A DNA stretch of 64,000 nucleotides. Source: a bacterium. GTDB lineage: Bacteria > Hydrothermota > Tepidihabitantia > Tepidihabitantales > Tepidihabitantaceae. The DNA lies in the NCBI GenBank assembly GCA_035505375.1, contig DATJQV010000012.1, forward strand, positions 44,600 to 108,599. The letters run 5' to 3'. Positions 25,629-35,088 of this stretch are shown here, in pieces; within the stretch, counting starts at the first letter, position 1, and each line of letters opens with the position of its first letter. The translations under genes and the position numbers were made by a program. Below the pieces are notes generated by a model. The model was not told the origin of the DNA. It saw only the letters and a list, made by a program, of their open reading frames with translations, and did no database searches.

Positions 25629-28600
25629 GCGGTCTCCTTTCCCCGTTCGGGGATGAGCTCCAGCCCGAGCCCCTGCAACTCCTTGACGAGCACCGCAAAC
25701 GAGGCCGGAGTCCGAGGCCGCGGCGGGTTCTTGCCGCGAATCAGGGACTCGTAGAGCGCGCTCCGTCCATCGACGTCGTCGGACTTGATGGTAAGCATCT
25801 CCTGCAGAGCGTGAGCCGCACCGTACGCCTCCAGCGCCCAGACCTCCATCTCGCCGAACCGCTGGCCACCGAACTGGGCCTTGCCGCCCAACGGCTGCTG
25901 GGTGATAAGCGAGTAGCGACCGGTCGAGCGGGCATGAATCTTGTCATCCACCATGTGGATGAGCTTGACCATGTACATCATGCCGACTGTCACCTTGCCG
26001 TCGAACTTCTGGCCGGTCCGCCCGTCATACATCGCTATCTTGCCTTCCTCGGGCAGGCCTGCCTTGCGCAACTCGACCTTGATCTCCTCCGGCGTCGCGC
26101 TCTCGAATACCGGGCAGAACGCCTGATAGCCGAGCACCTTCGCCGCCCAGCCGAGATGGGTTTCGAGTACTTGTCCAAGATTCATGCGGGACGGAACGCC
26201 AAGCGGATTCAGAACCATGTCCACGGGCATGCCGCGCATGCCGCGGACGGTTTCGCTGGATTCTTTGCTGTCGGCCTCGACCGAAATGTAGGGCATATCC
26301 TCGACCGGCAGCACTTTTGAAACCACGCCTTTGTTGCCATGCCGGCCTGCCATCTTGTCGCCGACGGCGAGCTTACGCTTCTGGGCGATGAAAATCGTTA
26401 TCCACTTCAGCACGCCGTGCGGCAGCTCGTCCCCGCGCGTCACGCGGTCGGCCTCCTGCTTCCGTTCTTCTTCAGCCGAGACCAGTGCCTCGTCATAGTC
26501 CTTCGCCGCCGCCCGGATTTCGGCCTGCAGCTTCGGGCTCGATACAAGCTGCTCAATGTTGCGGACGTCGGTGAACTCCTCGGACCGCAGGAACTCGTCG
26601 GTCATCGGCTGCCCGGCCTTGTGCAGAATCTTGCCCTTGCCGTCCTTGGCATTGGCAGCCGCCTTCTGCCCGCGCAGAGCTGACCGCACGCGTTCGTCAC
26701 GTCGTTCCTGCAGGAACTCCTTCTTGAGGTTGTAACGGTGCCCGGCTTCGGCCACGCGCTCTTTCTCCAGCCGCCGGCTCATCGCGTCGCCGAGCTTGCG
26801 CGAGAGAATCCGCTGCTCAATCACTACGCCGAACACCCCCGGTTCCACGCGCATGGATGTGTCGCGGACGTTGGCCGCCTTCTCTCCGAATATGGCGCGC
26901 AGCAGCCGTTCCTCGGGCGTGAACTCGGTTTCGCCCTTGGGTGTGATACGGCCGACCAGGATGTCGCCCGGTCCGACCTCGGCTCCGAGCCGGATCACAC
27001 CGAACTCATCCAGATTGCGCAGCTCGTCCTCGGTCGCGCCCGGGATGTCGCGAGTTATCTCCTCGGAGCCCAGCTTGGTCTCGCGAGCCTGGATTTCGAA
27101 CTCCAGGATCTGAATCGAGGTGAAACCGTCTTCCTTGATCAATTCCTCGGAGACGACGATGGCGTCTTCATAGTTGTAGCCGCGCCACGGCACGAATGCG
27201 ACGAGCACGTTGCGACCCAGCGCAAGCTGGCCGTCCTGCGTGGCCGGACCGTCCGCCAGCAGGTCGCCCTTCTTCACGCGGTCTCCGGCCCTGACCACCG
27301 GTCGCTGGGACAGGCACGTGTACTGGTTTGACTTCTTGTACTTCCTGAGCTTGAACTCGGTCGGCCCGTGGTCGGTGCGAAGGACAACGGACCGCGCATC
27401 CACCCGCGTTACCACTCCGTCGCTGGGAGCGAGCAGTATCGCACCCGATTCGGCCGCGAACTTGCCTTCGACGCCGGTCGCGACCAACGGCTTCTCCGGC
27501 AGGAGCAGCGGCACGCCCTGACGCTGCATGTTGGCGCCCATTAGCGCCCGGTCCGCGTCGTCGTGCTCAAGGAAAGGCACCATCACCGTCGACGGCGCGA
27601 AGATCTGCTTGGGCGAAACGTCCATGAAGTCGACCTGGTCCGGCGGCAGCGACACGACGTCACCCCTCCGGCGGCAGATAACGTCCTCATCGGCGAAGCG
27701 GTGGTCGGGCGTCAGCTTGCTCGTGGCCTGCGCGATCGCATAGTGGTCCTCTTCATCCGGGTTGAGATAGACCTCCCGGCCCTTGCCGACCATGACCTTT
27801 CCCTCGCTCACCCGCCAGTACGGCGTGGTCATGAATCCGTATTCGTCAACCCGACCATAGGTCGCCACCGTCGAGATCAGTCCGATGTTCGGGCCTTCTG
27901 GTGTCTCAATCGGACAGATCCGGCCGTAGTGAGAATAGTGGACGTCCCGCACTTCGAAGCCCGCAGTCTCTTTGGTCAGTCCACCCGGACCCAGGGTTGA
28001 CACCCTCCGCTTGTGCGTCAGCTCGGTCAGAGGGTTGGTTTGCTCCATGAACTGGCACAGCTGGCTCTGGGTGAAGAACTGCATGATGGCATTGGCCACG
28101 ACGCGCGTGTTGACCAGTTCCTGAGGCGTCAGCAGGCTGTCATCGATGAACGCTGCCCGCTCACGGATATTCTGCGCCAGCTGCATCAGGGCGGCGCGGA
28201 ACTGGTTCTCGAGCAGTTCGCCCACGCGCTTCACCCTGCGGGCGGAGAGATGGTCAACGTCGTCAGCCTGGTACCGGATCGGTTCGGCAACCGTCTTCCG
28301 GCCTCTGGCACCCACGATTTTCTCGGCCTTCTTGCCGCGCCCCTCGTCGTAGTACGTCATCTCAAGTTCGGCCCTGCGCTCGTACCAGTGGTACTGGTCC
28401 GGCAGCAATTCCTGTTCCTTGAGTCCGGCGAACGTCTTGTCGCGTTCCTCCGACGAACCGGCATCGTAGCGGATCTGGTACAGCCGGCCTTCACCGGCAA
28501 ACAGGAGGAGGTGCGAGACAATCTCCAGCACGTCATTCCTCTGCAAGCCGGTCTGGCTGAGTGGGACCTTGGCCATGAGCCGCTGGTTTAGCTTGTACCG

Positions 28601-29602
28601 TCCGACTGCGCCAAGGTCAAACCGCTTCTCGTCGAAGAGCATGCCGAGGATTACCGACTCGGCCAGTTCAATCGAATGGGGCGCGATTGAACGCAGCCGG
28701 TAGTAGATGCGTTTGATGGCATCTTCCTTCGACGTGGTTCGGTCCGAGCGCAGAGTGTTGGCTACGATGTCGAGCCCGGCCGGGTTTCCTTCGACCACCC
28801 ATCCCTCGGTGACGTCCTTCGACGACAGGAAGTCAAGCAAACCCTCAGTCACGTACTCGCCGGCGCGCGCCCATGACTCGCCCGACTCGGACTTGATGTC
28901 CCGGGCCAGAACCTGCCCGGGCGCGAACGCCTGCTGAGTTACGCGAAACAGCTTTGCGACGATGTCTTCGTGGGAGTAACCGATCGCCCGCATGAAGGTC
29001 GCGGCGGAGATCCTCCGCTTTCGGTCAAGCAGCACGAGCATTGAGTTATGTTTGTCCACGACCAGCTCGAACCAGGCGCCGCGCAGCGGCACCAGCAACG
29101 CCGAGAACTCGTCGCCGTCGCGGGAGAAATAGACGCCCGGCGACCGGTGGAGCTGACTGACGATCACCCGCTCGACCCCGTTGATGATGAACGTACCGTT
29201 GGCGGTCATCCATGGCAGCTCGCAGATGAAGACTTCCTGTTCGAGGATGTCCTTGACTCTATCGCTGCCCGGCGCGGCCTGCCCTTCGGCTGAGACGAAC
29301 TCCTTCTTGACCATCCGAAACACGACCTTGAGCGGCATCGAGTAGTTGACGCCCTTGGCCATGGCTTCGTCCGGTGTGTACTTCGGCTCGCCGAAATTGT
29401 AGCCGACGTACTCCAGCCGGAAGTTCTTGTGCGCGTCCTCAATCGGGAACGTCTCCCGCAGCACGCCCTCGAGCCCGCGCGGCTCGCGCCGTGCCGGGTC
29501 GCTGTCGAACTGGGCGAACTCTCGGAAGGAATCGAGCTGCAGCGAAAGCAGGCTCGGAATCTCTAAGTGAGTAGAGCTCCTAGAGAAGTCTAGCTGTTCC
29601 AT
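25625..29602 (-). CDS. rpoB: RNA polymerase beta subunit
   Basis: 1325 residues. Recognised by LCQFMEQTNPLTELTHKRRVSTLGPGG (rifampicin cluster), FEVRDVHYSHYGRICPIETPEGPNIGLI, PWRGYNYEDAIVVSEELI, KMAGRHGNKGVVSKV and the C-terminal GGKAQFGGQRFGEMEVWALEAYGAAH. Forms the catalytic core with beta'. An 89-bp gap, partly a heptamer array, separates it from rplL. Confidence 0.99.
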   Translation of the reverse strand: MEQLDFSRSSTHLEIPSLLSLQLDSFREFAQFDSDPARREPRGLEGVLRETFPIEDAHKNFRLEYVGYNFGEPKYTPDEAMAKGVNYSMPLKVVFRMVKKEFVSAEGQAAPGSDRVKDILEQEVFICELPWMTANGTFIINGVERVIVSQLHRSPGVYFSRDGDEFSALLVPLRGAWFELVVDKHNSMLVLLDRKRRISAATFMRAIGYSHEDIVAKLFRVTQQAFAPGQVLARDIKSESGESWARAGEYVTEGLLDFLSSKDVTEGWVVEGNPAGLDIVANTLRSDRTTSKEDAIKRIYYRLRSIAPHSIELAESVILGMLFDEKRFDLGAVGRYKLNQRLMAKVPLSQTGLQRNDVLEIVSHLLLFAGEGRLYQIRYDAGSSEERDKTFAGLKEQELLPDQYHWYERRAELEMTYYDEGRGKKAEKIVGARGRKTVAEPIRYQADDVDHLSARRVKRVGELLENQFRAALMQLAQNIRERAAFIDDSLLTPQELVNTRVVANAIMQFFTQSQLCQFMEQTNPLTELTHKRRVSTLGPGGLTKETAGFEVRDVHYSHYGRICPIETPEGPNIGLISTVATYGRVDEYGFMTTPYWRVSEGKVMVGKGREVYLNPDEEDHYAIAQATSKLTPDHRFADEDVICRRRGDVVSLPPDQVDFMDVSPKQIFAPSTVMVPFLEHDDADRALMGANMQRQGVPLLLPEKPLVATGVEGKFAAESGAILLAPSDGVVTRVDARSVVLRTDHGPTEFKLRKYKKSNQYTCLSQRPVVRAGDRVKKGDLLADGPATQDGQLALGRNVLVAFVPWRGYNYEDAIVVSEELIKEDGFTSIQILEFEIQARETKLGSEEITRDIPGATEDELRNLDEFGVIRLGAEVGPGDILVGRITPKGETEFTPEERLLRAIFGEKAANVRDTSMRVEPGVFGVVIEQRILSRKLGDAMSRRLEKERVAEAGHRYNLKKEFLQERRDERVRSALRGQKAAANAKDGKGKILHKAGQPMTDEFLRSEEFTDVRNIEQLVSSPKLQAEIRAAAKDYDEALVSAEEERKQEADRVTRGDELPHGVLKWITIFIAQKRKLAVGDKMAGRHGNKGVVSKVLPVEDMPYISVEADSKESSETVRGMRGMPVDMVLNPLGVPSRMNLGQVLETHLGWAAKVLGYQAFCPVFESATPEEIKVELRKAGLPEEGKIAMYDGRTGQKFDGKVTVGMMYMVKLIHMVDDKIHARSTGRYSLITQQPLGGKAQFGGQRFGEMEVWALEAYGAAHALQEMLTIKSDDVDGRSALYESLIRGKNPPRPRTPASFAVLVKELQGLGLELIPERGKETA

Positions 29603-29624
29603 TCTGCGAGCCTCCCCCGTGATC

Positions 29625-29691
29625 GGTCGATAACAGGAATGACTGACTGCGAATCACGAACCGTGATTCTGACTCTCGTCACTCGCCGCTT
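29625..29691. repeat. Heptamer array between rplL and rpoB
   Basis: Approximate 7-bp phase with GAGTGAC, GAGAGTC, AGAATCA, CGGTTCG, TGATTCG on the minus strand. It occupies the place of the rplL-rpoB attenuator/processing region of other bacteria. Confidence 0.6.
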
Positions 29692-30084
29692 CTACTTGAT
29701 CTCGACCTTGGCGCCCACCTCTTCGAGCTTCGCCTTGATCTTGGCGGCGTCTTCCTTCGTCACGTTCTCCTTGACCACGCTCGGGGTCTTGTCGATGATG
29801 TCCTTGGCCTCCTTCAACCCGAGCTGGGTGACAGCACGCAGTTCCTTGAGCACCTGTATCTTCTTGTCACCGACCGATACCAGCGTCACGGTGAACTCGC
29901 TCTGCTCCTCTGCCTTCGCTTCGGCCGGGGCAGCAGCGCCGGCCGCCGGCATCGGGCCGGCCGCCATGAACGCCGGAGCCGACACGCCGAACTTCTCCTT
30001 CAAGGTCTTCACCAACTCTGCCAATTCGGTAACTGTCAGGCCTTCGATTGTCTCGATGACCTGCTGGATTTTGGTTTCCGCCAT
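29692..30084 (-). CDS. rplL: 50S ribosomal protein L7/L12
   Basis: 130 residues. The ATG at 30084 has AGGAGG 4 nt upstream and gives the normal N-terminus ([20 protein letters not shown]). The Ala/Pro-rich hinge ([19 protein letters not shown]) and C-terminal domain ([22 protein letters not shown]) are intact. It forms the stalk that recruits translation GTPases. Confidence 0.98.
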   Translation of the reverse strand: MAETKIQQVIETIEGLTVTELAELVKTLKEKFGVSAPAFMAAGPMPAAGAAAPAEAKAEEQSEFTVTLVSVGDKKIQVLKELRAVTQLGLKEAKDIIDKTPSVVKENVTKEDAAKIKAKLEEVGAKVEIK

Positions 30085-30106
30085 CAATCCTCCTGGACTG
30101 TTAAAC

Positions 30107-30126
30107 TGCCGCAAGCGACTGCGGCA
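30107..30126 (-). promoter_or_regulatory. Hairpin between rplJ and rplL
   Basis: TGCCGCA, 6-nt loop, TGCGGCA, about 23 nt before the rplL start. It may be an attenuator or a structure adjusting rplL expression above rplJ. No U-run follows. Confidence 0.45.
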
Positions 30127-30178
30127 AACCTATCGATCCCGTCGTTATGAAGCAGCAATTCTATTCTCAACTCTTGTC

Positions 30179-30748
30179 TCACGCGGCAGCCGGCGCTTCG
30201 GAAGCAGGGGCTTCGGAAGTCGGAGTCGCAGGTGTCGGCCGGTCTTTGACCTGGTCGAGCACCCAGACCAGGTCAGACAGCAACCCGTCGAGGCTCATCA
30301 CAAGCCCATAGATGGGACCCTGGAGCACGCCCACGACCTCGCTGCGAAGTTCGCTCTTGGTCGGCAACCCGGCGATGAAATCGAACTGGCTGGCCGGGTA
30401 CAGCACCCGGTCCAGGTACGCTCCCTTCACCTTCAGGGCCGCCATCTTCTTCATCTGCTCGCGGATGGTCCGGGCCGGTGCGACCGGATCGTCGCCGGCG
30501 AATACCAGCGACGTGGGCCCGGTCAGGAGCTTCTCAATGTCGGCCGGCACGCCGCTCTCGATCAACGCCCGCAGCGCCAGCCGGTTCTTGACGACGCGCA
30601 CCTTCACCTTCGACTCGCCCAGCTTGCGGCGGAGGGCGTTGAAGTCGTTGGCGGCGAGCTTCGTGAAATCAATGAAGTAGAGAGCCGAGGCCTTGCCGAT
30701 CCTTTCCTTCAGCCCGGCTACGGCATCAACCTTCACCTGCTTGGGCAT
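30179..30748 (-). CDS. rplJ: 50S ribosomal protein L10
   Basis: 189 residues. N-terminal KQVKVDAVAGLKERIGKASALYFIDFTKL, VKVRVVKNRLALRAL and LTGPTSLVFAGDDPVAPA are typical of the stalk base; the C-terminal helix that binds L12 dimers is followed by an Ala/Pro/Thr-rich tail (TPATPTSEAPASEAPAAA), longer than usual. 2 bp after rplA. Confidence 0.96.
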   Translation of the reverse strand: MPKQVKVDAVAGLKERIGKASALYFIDFTKLAANDFNALRRKLGESKVKVRVVKNRLALRALIESGVPADIEKLLTGPTSLVFAGDDPVAPARTIREQMKKMAALKVKGAYLDRVLYPASQFDFIAGLPTKSELRSEVVGVLQGPIYGLVMSLDGLLSDLVWVLDQVKDRPTPATPTSEAPASEAPAAA

Positions 30749-30750
30749 GG

Positions 30751-31464
30751 CTAAGCTCCCTTCCTGGCTGTATCAAGGAACTCGCGGACGTCGACTCTGA
30801 CGCCCGGTCCCATGGTCGACGACAGCACGATATTGTGAACGAACTGACCTTTGGCCGTCGCCGGCTTGGCCCGGACTATTTCGGCAACAAAACTGCGAAC
30901 GTTCTCAGTAAGTTTGTCCGGCTCAAACGATGCCTTACCAACTAGCGCGTGAATGTTGCCCGTCTTGTCGGTGCGGTACTTGATTCGGCCGCCCTTCAGA
31001 CTCTTCACGGTCGGGGTCACATCAAATGTCACGGTCTGGGTCTTGGGCGACGGCATCAGGCCGCGTGGCCCCAGTACCTTGCCCAGGCGGCCCACCGCCG
31101 ACATCGTGTCGGGTGTGGCAACCGCGACATCAAAGTCGAACCAGCCGCCTTGGACCTTCTCCACCAGGTCTTCGAAGCCCGCGTAGTCGGCCCCGGCTGC
31201 GAGCGCCTCATCCACCTTCTCGCCCTTGGCAAAAACCAGCACCTTCACCTGTTTGCCGGTGCCGTTGGGCAGGGAAACCGTGCCCGAAACGAGCTGGTCG
31301 GTCTTCTTGGGATCGATTCCCAGCTTGATGGCGATGTCGACCGATTCGTCGAATTTGGCCGTCGCGTTCTGCTTGACCAACCCGACCGCCTCGGCAAGCG
31401 GATGCAGTTGCTGGTGCTCGAGCTTCTCCGCGAGCGAACGGAAGCGCTTGCTGTGCCGTCTCAT
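30751..31464 (-). CDS. rplA: 50S ribosomal protein L1
   Basis: 237 residues. Motifs: [20 protein letters not shown], the [30 protein letters not shown] block and [19 protein letters not shown]. Binds 23S rRNA at the L1 stalk and in many bacteria represses its own operon. Overlaps the rplK stop by 4 bp. Confidence 0.98.
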   Translation of the reverse strand: MRRHSKRFRSLAEKLEHQQLHPLAEAVGLVKQNATAKFDESVDIAIKLGIDPKKTDQLVSGTVSLPNGTGKQVKVLVFAKGEKVDEALAAGADYAGFEDLVEKVQGGWFDFDVAVATPDTMSAVGRLGKVLGPRGLMPSPKTQTVTFDVTPTVKSLKGGRIKYRTDKTGNIHALVGKASFEPDKLTENVRSFVAEIVRAKPATAKGQFVHNIVLSSTMGPGVRVDVREFLDTARKGA

Positions 31465-31892
31465 GATTCCGCCACGTTCATGCCCATCGCGCGGGCCGTT
31501 CCTTCGATAATCTTCATCGCGGCTTCGATGTCCGCCGCGTTCAAATCACGCATCTTCCGTTCCGCAATCTCCCGGACAGCCTTGCGGCTGACCGTGCCGA
31601 CCGTTGCCCGGTTAGGCTCTCCCGAGCCCTTGGCCAGGCCGGCCGCCTGCTTTAGGAGTACGGACGCGGGTGGGGTCTTGGTGACGAACGTGAACTTCCG
31701 ATCCGAGTAGACGGTCAGAACAACCGGGATCACCATGCCGGGAGTCTCCTTGCGGGTCGCCTCGTTGAACGACTTGATGAACTCCGCAATGTTTACTCCG
31801 TGTTGGCCCAGGGCCGGGCCGACCGGCGGTGCCGCGGTTGCCTGGCCGGCCGGGATCTGGAGTCTCACGACCGCCGCAACCTTCTTAACCAT
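31461..31892 (-). CDS. rplK: 50S ribosomal protein L11
   Basis: 143 residues, standard length. [33 protein letters not shown] and the C-terminal [19 protein letters not shown] are diagnostic of the GTPase-centre protein. AGGAGGAG precedes the ATG. The upstream gap to nusG holds a heptamer array. Confidence 0.98.
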   Translation of the reverse strand: MVKKVAAVVRLQIPAGQATAAPPVGPALGQHGVNIAEFIKSFNEATRKETPGMVIPVVLTVYSDRKFTFVTKTPPASVLLKQAAGLAKGSGEPNRATVGTVSRKAVREIAERKMRDLNAADIEAAMKIIEGTARAMGMNVAES

Positions 31893-31916
31893 TACTCGCT
31901 CCTCCTAGCATCATTG

Positions 31917-31996
31917 TCGAATGCCGAATGACGACTGCCGAATTGCGGAACGTCCGGTAATCGGAAATCGTCAATCTCAAATCGTAAATCCCTATA
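31917..31996. repeat. Heptamer array between nusG and rplK
   Basis: About eleven 7-bp units on the minus strand (GGGATTT, ACGATTT, GAGATTG, ACGATTT, CCGATTA, then TTCCGCA, ATTCGGC, AGTCGTC, ATTCGGC, ATTCGAC). It fills nearly the whole gap and touches the nusG stop. Confidence 0.82.
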
Positions 31997-32516
31997 TTGG
32001 CTGGACGTCAAGGAAGTCCAGATCAATGGGTGTGGGCCGACCGAAAATCGTGACGATGACCTTCACCCGTCGGCGTTCGGCGAATAGTTCATCCACCGTT
32101 CCCGTGAATCCGGCGAACGGTCCTTTGGCCACCTTGACATTCTCGCCCTTCTCAAACGGAGCCTCGGGCTCGGCCTGGTCGCGCCCCCGCTCGATCTGAT
32201 CGAGCATGGCTGTCACCTCGTCCTCGGACAACGCCATCGGCTCGATCTTCGTCCCCAGCAGATGGGTAACCCCGGGCAGAGAGGTAATCATCGTCAGCGA
32301 CTGCTCGTTCAACTCCATCTCGACTACGATGTAGCCCGGATACAGCCGCCGCTCCTCGGCGACGATCTTCGACTTGCGCACCCGCGCCACCTTTTCGGCC
32401 GGCATTATCACACGGCCGAACAGCCCAGGCTGATTGAGCCGTTCAATCGCCTTCTCCAGCAACTCTTTCACCCGCTTCTCGCGGCCGGTATAGGTATGGA
32501 CGACGTAGAACTTCAT
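31992..32516 (-). CDS. nusG: Transcription termination/antitermination factor NusG
   Basis: 174 residues from the ATG at 32516 (MKFYVVHTYTGREKRV), chosen because an upstream in-frame ATG (32654) would overlap secE out of family length. NGN domain with GRVIMPAEKVARVRKSK and PGYIVVEMEL, then a KOW motif (FEKGENVKVAKGPFAGFTGTVDE). Couples RNA polymerase to Rho or the ribosome. 11 bp after secE. Confidence 0.97.
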   Translation of the reverse strand: MKFYVVHTYTGREKRVKELLEKAIERLNQPGLFGRVIMPAEKVARVRKSKIVAEERRLYPGYIVVEMELNEQSLTMITSLPGVTHLLGTKIEPMALSEDEVTAMLDQIERGRDQAEPEAPFEKGENVKVAKGPFAGFTGTVDELFAERRRVKVIVTIFGRPTPIDLDFLDVQPI

Positions 32517-32527
32517 GCGTCCTGAGC

Positions 32528-32722
32528 CTACTTGAGGATAGCGCCCAGCAGGTGGGAGAAGATGAAGTCGAAGACTCCGATGAATAGCGACATCACGGCC
32601 GAGAACAGAAGCACTACCAGCGTCGTGGTCCAGAGCTCCTTGCCCCGCACCCACGACACCTTCTTCATCTCGGCCACCACATCGGCCAAGTAGTTCTTTA
32701 TCTGCTTGTAAAGATCCTTCAT
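32528..32722 (-). CDS. secE: Preprotein translocase subunit SecE
   Basis: 64 residues: an amphipathic N-terminal helix (NYLADVVAEMKKVSWVRGKEL) and one transmembrane helix (LWTTTLVVLLFSAVMSLFIG), the short single-span form. Stabilises SecY in the translocon. Lies between tRNA-Trp and nusG as in many bacteria. Confidence 0.95.
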   Translation of the reverse strand: MKDLYKQIKNYLADVVAEMKKVSWVRGKELWTTTLVVLLFSAVMSLFIGVFDFIFSHLLGAILK

Positions 32723-32731
32723 CTGCAGTTA

Positions 32732-32804
32732 CAGGCCAGGAGGGATTTGAACCCCCAACCTACGGATTTGGAGTCCGCCGCTCTGCCGTTAGAGCTACTG
32801 GCCT
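32732..32804 (-). tRNA. tRNA-Trp (CCA)
   Basis: 73-nt cloverleaf: acceptor AGGCCAG/CTGGCCT, D-arm GCTCTAACGGCAGAGC, anticodon loop CTCCAAA (CCA), T-arm GGGGGTTCAAATCCCTC. No encoded CCA tail. Its first two bases overlap the rpmG stop codon, so the two share one transcript. Confidence 0.96.
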
Positions 32805-32949
32805 ATTTAACCTCCTTGTGCAACGTATGCTTCCGGCACGAAGAACAGAACTTCTTCGCTTCGAAGCGCTCAGTCTTCTTCTTGTTCTTCGTCGTGTGAT
32901 AGTTCCGGTTCTTGCACTCGGAGCACGCCAGCGTAAGGAAGGTCCGCAT
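32803..32949 (-). CDS. rpmG: 50S ribosomal protein L33
   Basis: A 48-residue protein, [20 protein letters not shown]..., with zinc-type cysteine pairs CSEC (residues 9-12) and CSSC (35-38), so the zinc-binding form. Lies 9 bp after tuf and overlaps the 5' end of tRNA-Trp by 2 nt. No strong ribosome site is visible, suggesting coupling with tuf. Confidence 0.95.
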   Translation of the reverse strand: MRTFLTLACSECKNRNYHTTKNKKKTERFEAKKFCSSCRKHTLHKEVK

Positions 32950-32958
32950 TTCGCCCGA

Positions 32959-34161
32959 CTACTCGACGATCTGAATCACTGTGCCGGCGCCGACGGTACG
33001 ACCACCCTCGCGGATGGCGAACTTGGAGTTCTGCTCCAGCGCCACTTCGCTGATGAGCTCGATGTCCATCGTGACGTGGTCACCCGGCATCACCATCTCG
33101 ACGCCCGCAGGCAGCGTGCAACTGCCGGTGACGTCGGTGGTCCGGATGTAGAACTGCGGCCGGTAACCCGGGAAGAACGGAGTGTGACGTCCGCCCTCTT
33201 CCTTCGTCAGAATGTACACCTCGCCCTTGAACTTCTTGTGCGGCTTGATCGAACCCGGCTTGGCAATGACCATTCCGCGCTCGACGTCTTCCTTGGCCAC
33301 GCCGCGCAGCAGCAGCCCGACGTTGTCGCCGGCCCGGGCGTCCTCGAGGATCTTGCGGAACATCTCGACGCTCGTCACCACGACCTTGTCGTGCTTGCCG
33401 AAACCGATGATATCGACTTCCTCGCCTGCCTTCAACATGCCCCGGTCGACACGACCGGTCACGACCGTGCCGCGCCCGGTGATCGAGAAAATGTCCTCAA
33501 TCGGCATCAGGAACGGCTTGTCGGTGACGCGAACCGGTTCGGGAATGAACGTGTCCAGCGCTTCGACCAGCTTGAGGATCGAGTCAAAATCCGGACCGGA
33601 ATCGGCGGAGATAGCCTTGAGCGCGCTGCCACGGATAATGGGCGTCTTGTCGCCGGGGAAACCGTACTTGGTCAGGATGTCGCGAATCTCGAGTTCGACC
33701 AGGTCAATCAGGTCCGGGTCGTCGACCAGGTCGACCTTGTTCAGGTAAACGACCATCGCCGGAACGTTCACCTGCGTCGCCAGCAGCACGTGCTCGGTCG
33801 TCTGGGGCATCGGGCCGTCCGCGGCCGAGACCACGAGGATGGCGCCGTCCATCTGCGCCGCGCCGGTGATCATGTTCTTGATGTAGTCGGCGTGGCCCGG
33901 GCAGTCGATGTGCGCGTAGTGCCGCTTGTCCGACTCGTACTCGACGTGTGCGACGGCGATGGTGAGAATCTTGGTCTCATCGCGCCGGCCCTGCGACTCA
34001 GAAGCCTTTGCGATATCGTCGTAGCTCTTGTACTTCGCCAGGCCCTTCTTCTCAAGGACCTTGGTGATTGCCGCGGTCAACGTCGTCTTCCCGTGGTCAA
34101 CGTGACCAATGGTGCCGACGTTGACATGCGGCTTGGTTCGCGAAAATTTTTCCTTCGCCAT
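32959..34161 (-). CDS. tuf: Elongation factor Tu
   Basis: 400 residues. G motifs [22 protein letters not shown] and NKVDLVDD, then domain II/III sequences ([58 protein letters not shown]). Delivers aminoacyl-tRNA to the ribosome. AGGAGG lies 10 nt before the ATG. Co-transcribed with tRNA-Thr(GGT) from a perfect-consensus promoter at 34325-34352. Confidence 0.99.
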   Translation of the reverse strand: MAKEKFSRTKPHVNVGTIGHVDHGKTTLTAAITKVLEKKGLAKYKSYDDIAKASESQGRRDETKILTIAVAHVEYESDKRHYAHIDCPGHADYIKNMITGAAQMDGAILVVSAADGPMPQTTEHVLLATQVNVPAMVVYLNKVDLVDDPDLIDLVELEIRDILTKYGFPGDKTPIIRGSALKAISADSGPDFDSILKLVEALDTFIPEPVRVTDKPFLMPIEDIFSITGRGTVVTGRVDRGMLKAGEEVDIIGFGKHDKVVVTSVEMFRKILEDARAGDNVGLLLRGVAKEDVERGMVIAKPGSIKPHKKFKGEVYILTKEEGGRHTPFFPGYRPQFYIRTTDVTGSCTLPAGVEMVMPGDHVTMDIELISEVALEQNSKFAIREGGRTVGAGTVIQIVE

Positions 34162-34235
34162 CTGGCCATTTCCTCCTTACGGACTTATCTGCTGGTTCTC
34201 AATTAGCGACAGCCAATTCGAGGCTGGGCAAAATG

Positions 34236-34308
<73 letters not shown>

Positions 34309-34324
34309 GTGACCGGTGCAGGGT

Positions 34325-34352
34325 ATTATATTGATAACCCTCGCCCTGTCAA
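34325..34352 (-). promoter_or_regulatory. Perfect-consensus promoter for tRNA-Thr(GGT)-tuf
   Basis: Minus-strand TTGACA (34347-34352), 16-bp spacer, TATAAT (34325-34330), about 17 bp before the tRNA. Both hexamers match consensus exactly. Confidence 0.88.
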
Positions 34353-34374
34353 TAACTAAATGCAAACGACGCCT

Positions 34375-34392
34375 GACGGCCAATTAGCCGTC
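34375..34392. terminator. Small hairpin between tRNA-Gly and the tuf promoter
   Basis: GACGGC-CAATTA-GCCGTC stem-loop. It could end or process the upstream tRNA transcript; it has no U-run, so the role is uncertain. Confidence 0.35.
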
Positions 34393-34519
34393 CTGGCGCT
34401 CAGTTTCCCGGCCCGGCGAGTGCGTGTTTCTCCGGGCCTAAACTGTTGTACTAACTAGCATTACCACGGCACTACGGCCGTGTCGACAACCGTGGTCAGT
34501 CTTGACGCCTGTCCGGTAC

Positions 34520-34590
34520 AGCGGGCGATGGGAGTCGAACCCACGCAAACAGCTTGGAAGGCTGTTGTGCTACCACTACACCACGCCCGC
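34520..34590 (-). tRNA. tRNA-Gly (TCC)
   Basis: 71 nt; acceptor GCGGGCG/CGCCCGC, anticodon stem ACAGC/GCTGT with loop CTTCCAA (TCC), T-arm CGTGGGTTCGACTCCCA. Confidence 0.95.
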
Positions 34591-34694
34591 ACTGAATGGC
34601 GGCGCAGACGGTCCGAACGATTGTCGATCTCCGCAGCCGACTGGGGTGCGGACTCCCGCCGGGCCGGTGCAGCAAGAACCGGCTCGGTCGGGAA

Positions 34695-34778
34695 TGGACG
34701 GGGAAGGATTTGAACCTCCGTAGGCGTAAAGCCAGCAGATTTACAGTCTGCCCCCTTTGACCACTCGGGTACCCGTCC
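34695..34778 (-). tRNA. tRNA-Tyr (GTA)
   Basis: 84 nt with a long variable arm (TGGCTTTACGCCTACG); acceptor GGACGGG/CCCGTCC; anticodon loop CTGTAAA (GTA). Confidence 0.95.
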
Positions 34779-34796
34779 GCAATCTTGGCAATAGTC

Positions 34797-34869
34797 AGCC
34801 GACAGAGGGATTCGAACCCCCGACCTGTGGTTTACAAAACCACTGCTCTGCCAACTGAGCTATGTCGGC
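34797..34869 (-). tRNA. tRNA-Thr (TGT)
   Basis: 73 nt; acceptor GCCGACA/TGTCGGC, anticodon stem GTGGT/ACCAC with loop TTTGTAA (TGT), T-arm TCGGGGGTTCGAATCCCTC. First of the four tRNAs; the order Thr-Tyr-Gly-Thr-tuf equals that of the E. coli tufB operon. Confidence 0.95.
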
Positions 34870-34904
34870 GTATCCACGCCCGGGTCTGGCGGCGTGGGCA
34901 GTGA

Positions 34905-34932
34905 AATATAGCCCAAAAACCCTGAGCGTCAA
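34905..34932 (-). promoter_or_regulatory. Promoter of the tRNA-tuf cluster
   Basis: Minus-strand TTGACG (34927-34932), 16-bp spacer, TATATT (34905-34910), about 36 bp before tRNA-Thr(TGT). Confidence 0.85.
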
Positions 34933-35055
34933 GAATGCCCGGCAGACAACCCTCAACTACCGACCACCGGGCACCGATGTGGAGTCGATTCCCACCGAAC
35001 TTGTGAATGACACGCTGATTCGCGACGGGGGGGTCGACATCTTTCGCCGCTTCGT

Positions 35056-35083
35056 TTGACTTCCGGCCTGCGTCAAATATCCT
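35056..35083 (+). promoter_or_regulatory. Promoter of lolA
   Basis: TTGACT (35056-35061), 16-bp spacer, TATCCT (35078-35083), ending 5 nt before the ATG at 35089: predicted leaderless. Confidence 0.7.
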
Positions 35084-35088
35084 CAAAC

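Noticed and set aside
32818..34206. 462-codon plus-strand frame opposite tuf
   Set aside because: Antisense to EF-Tu; no independent support.
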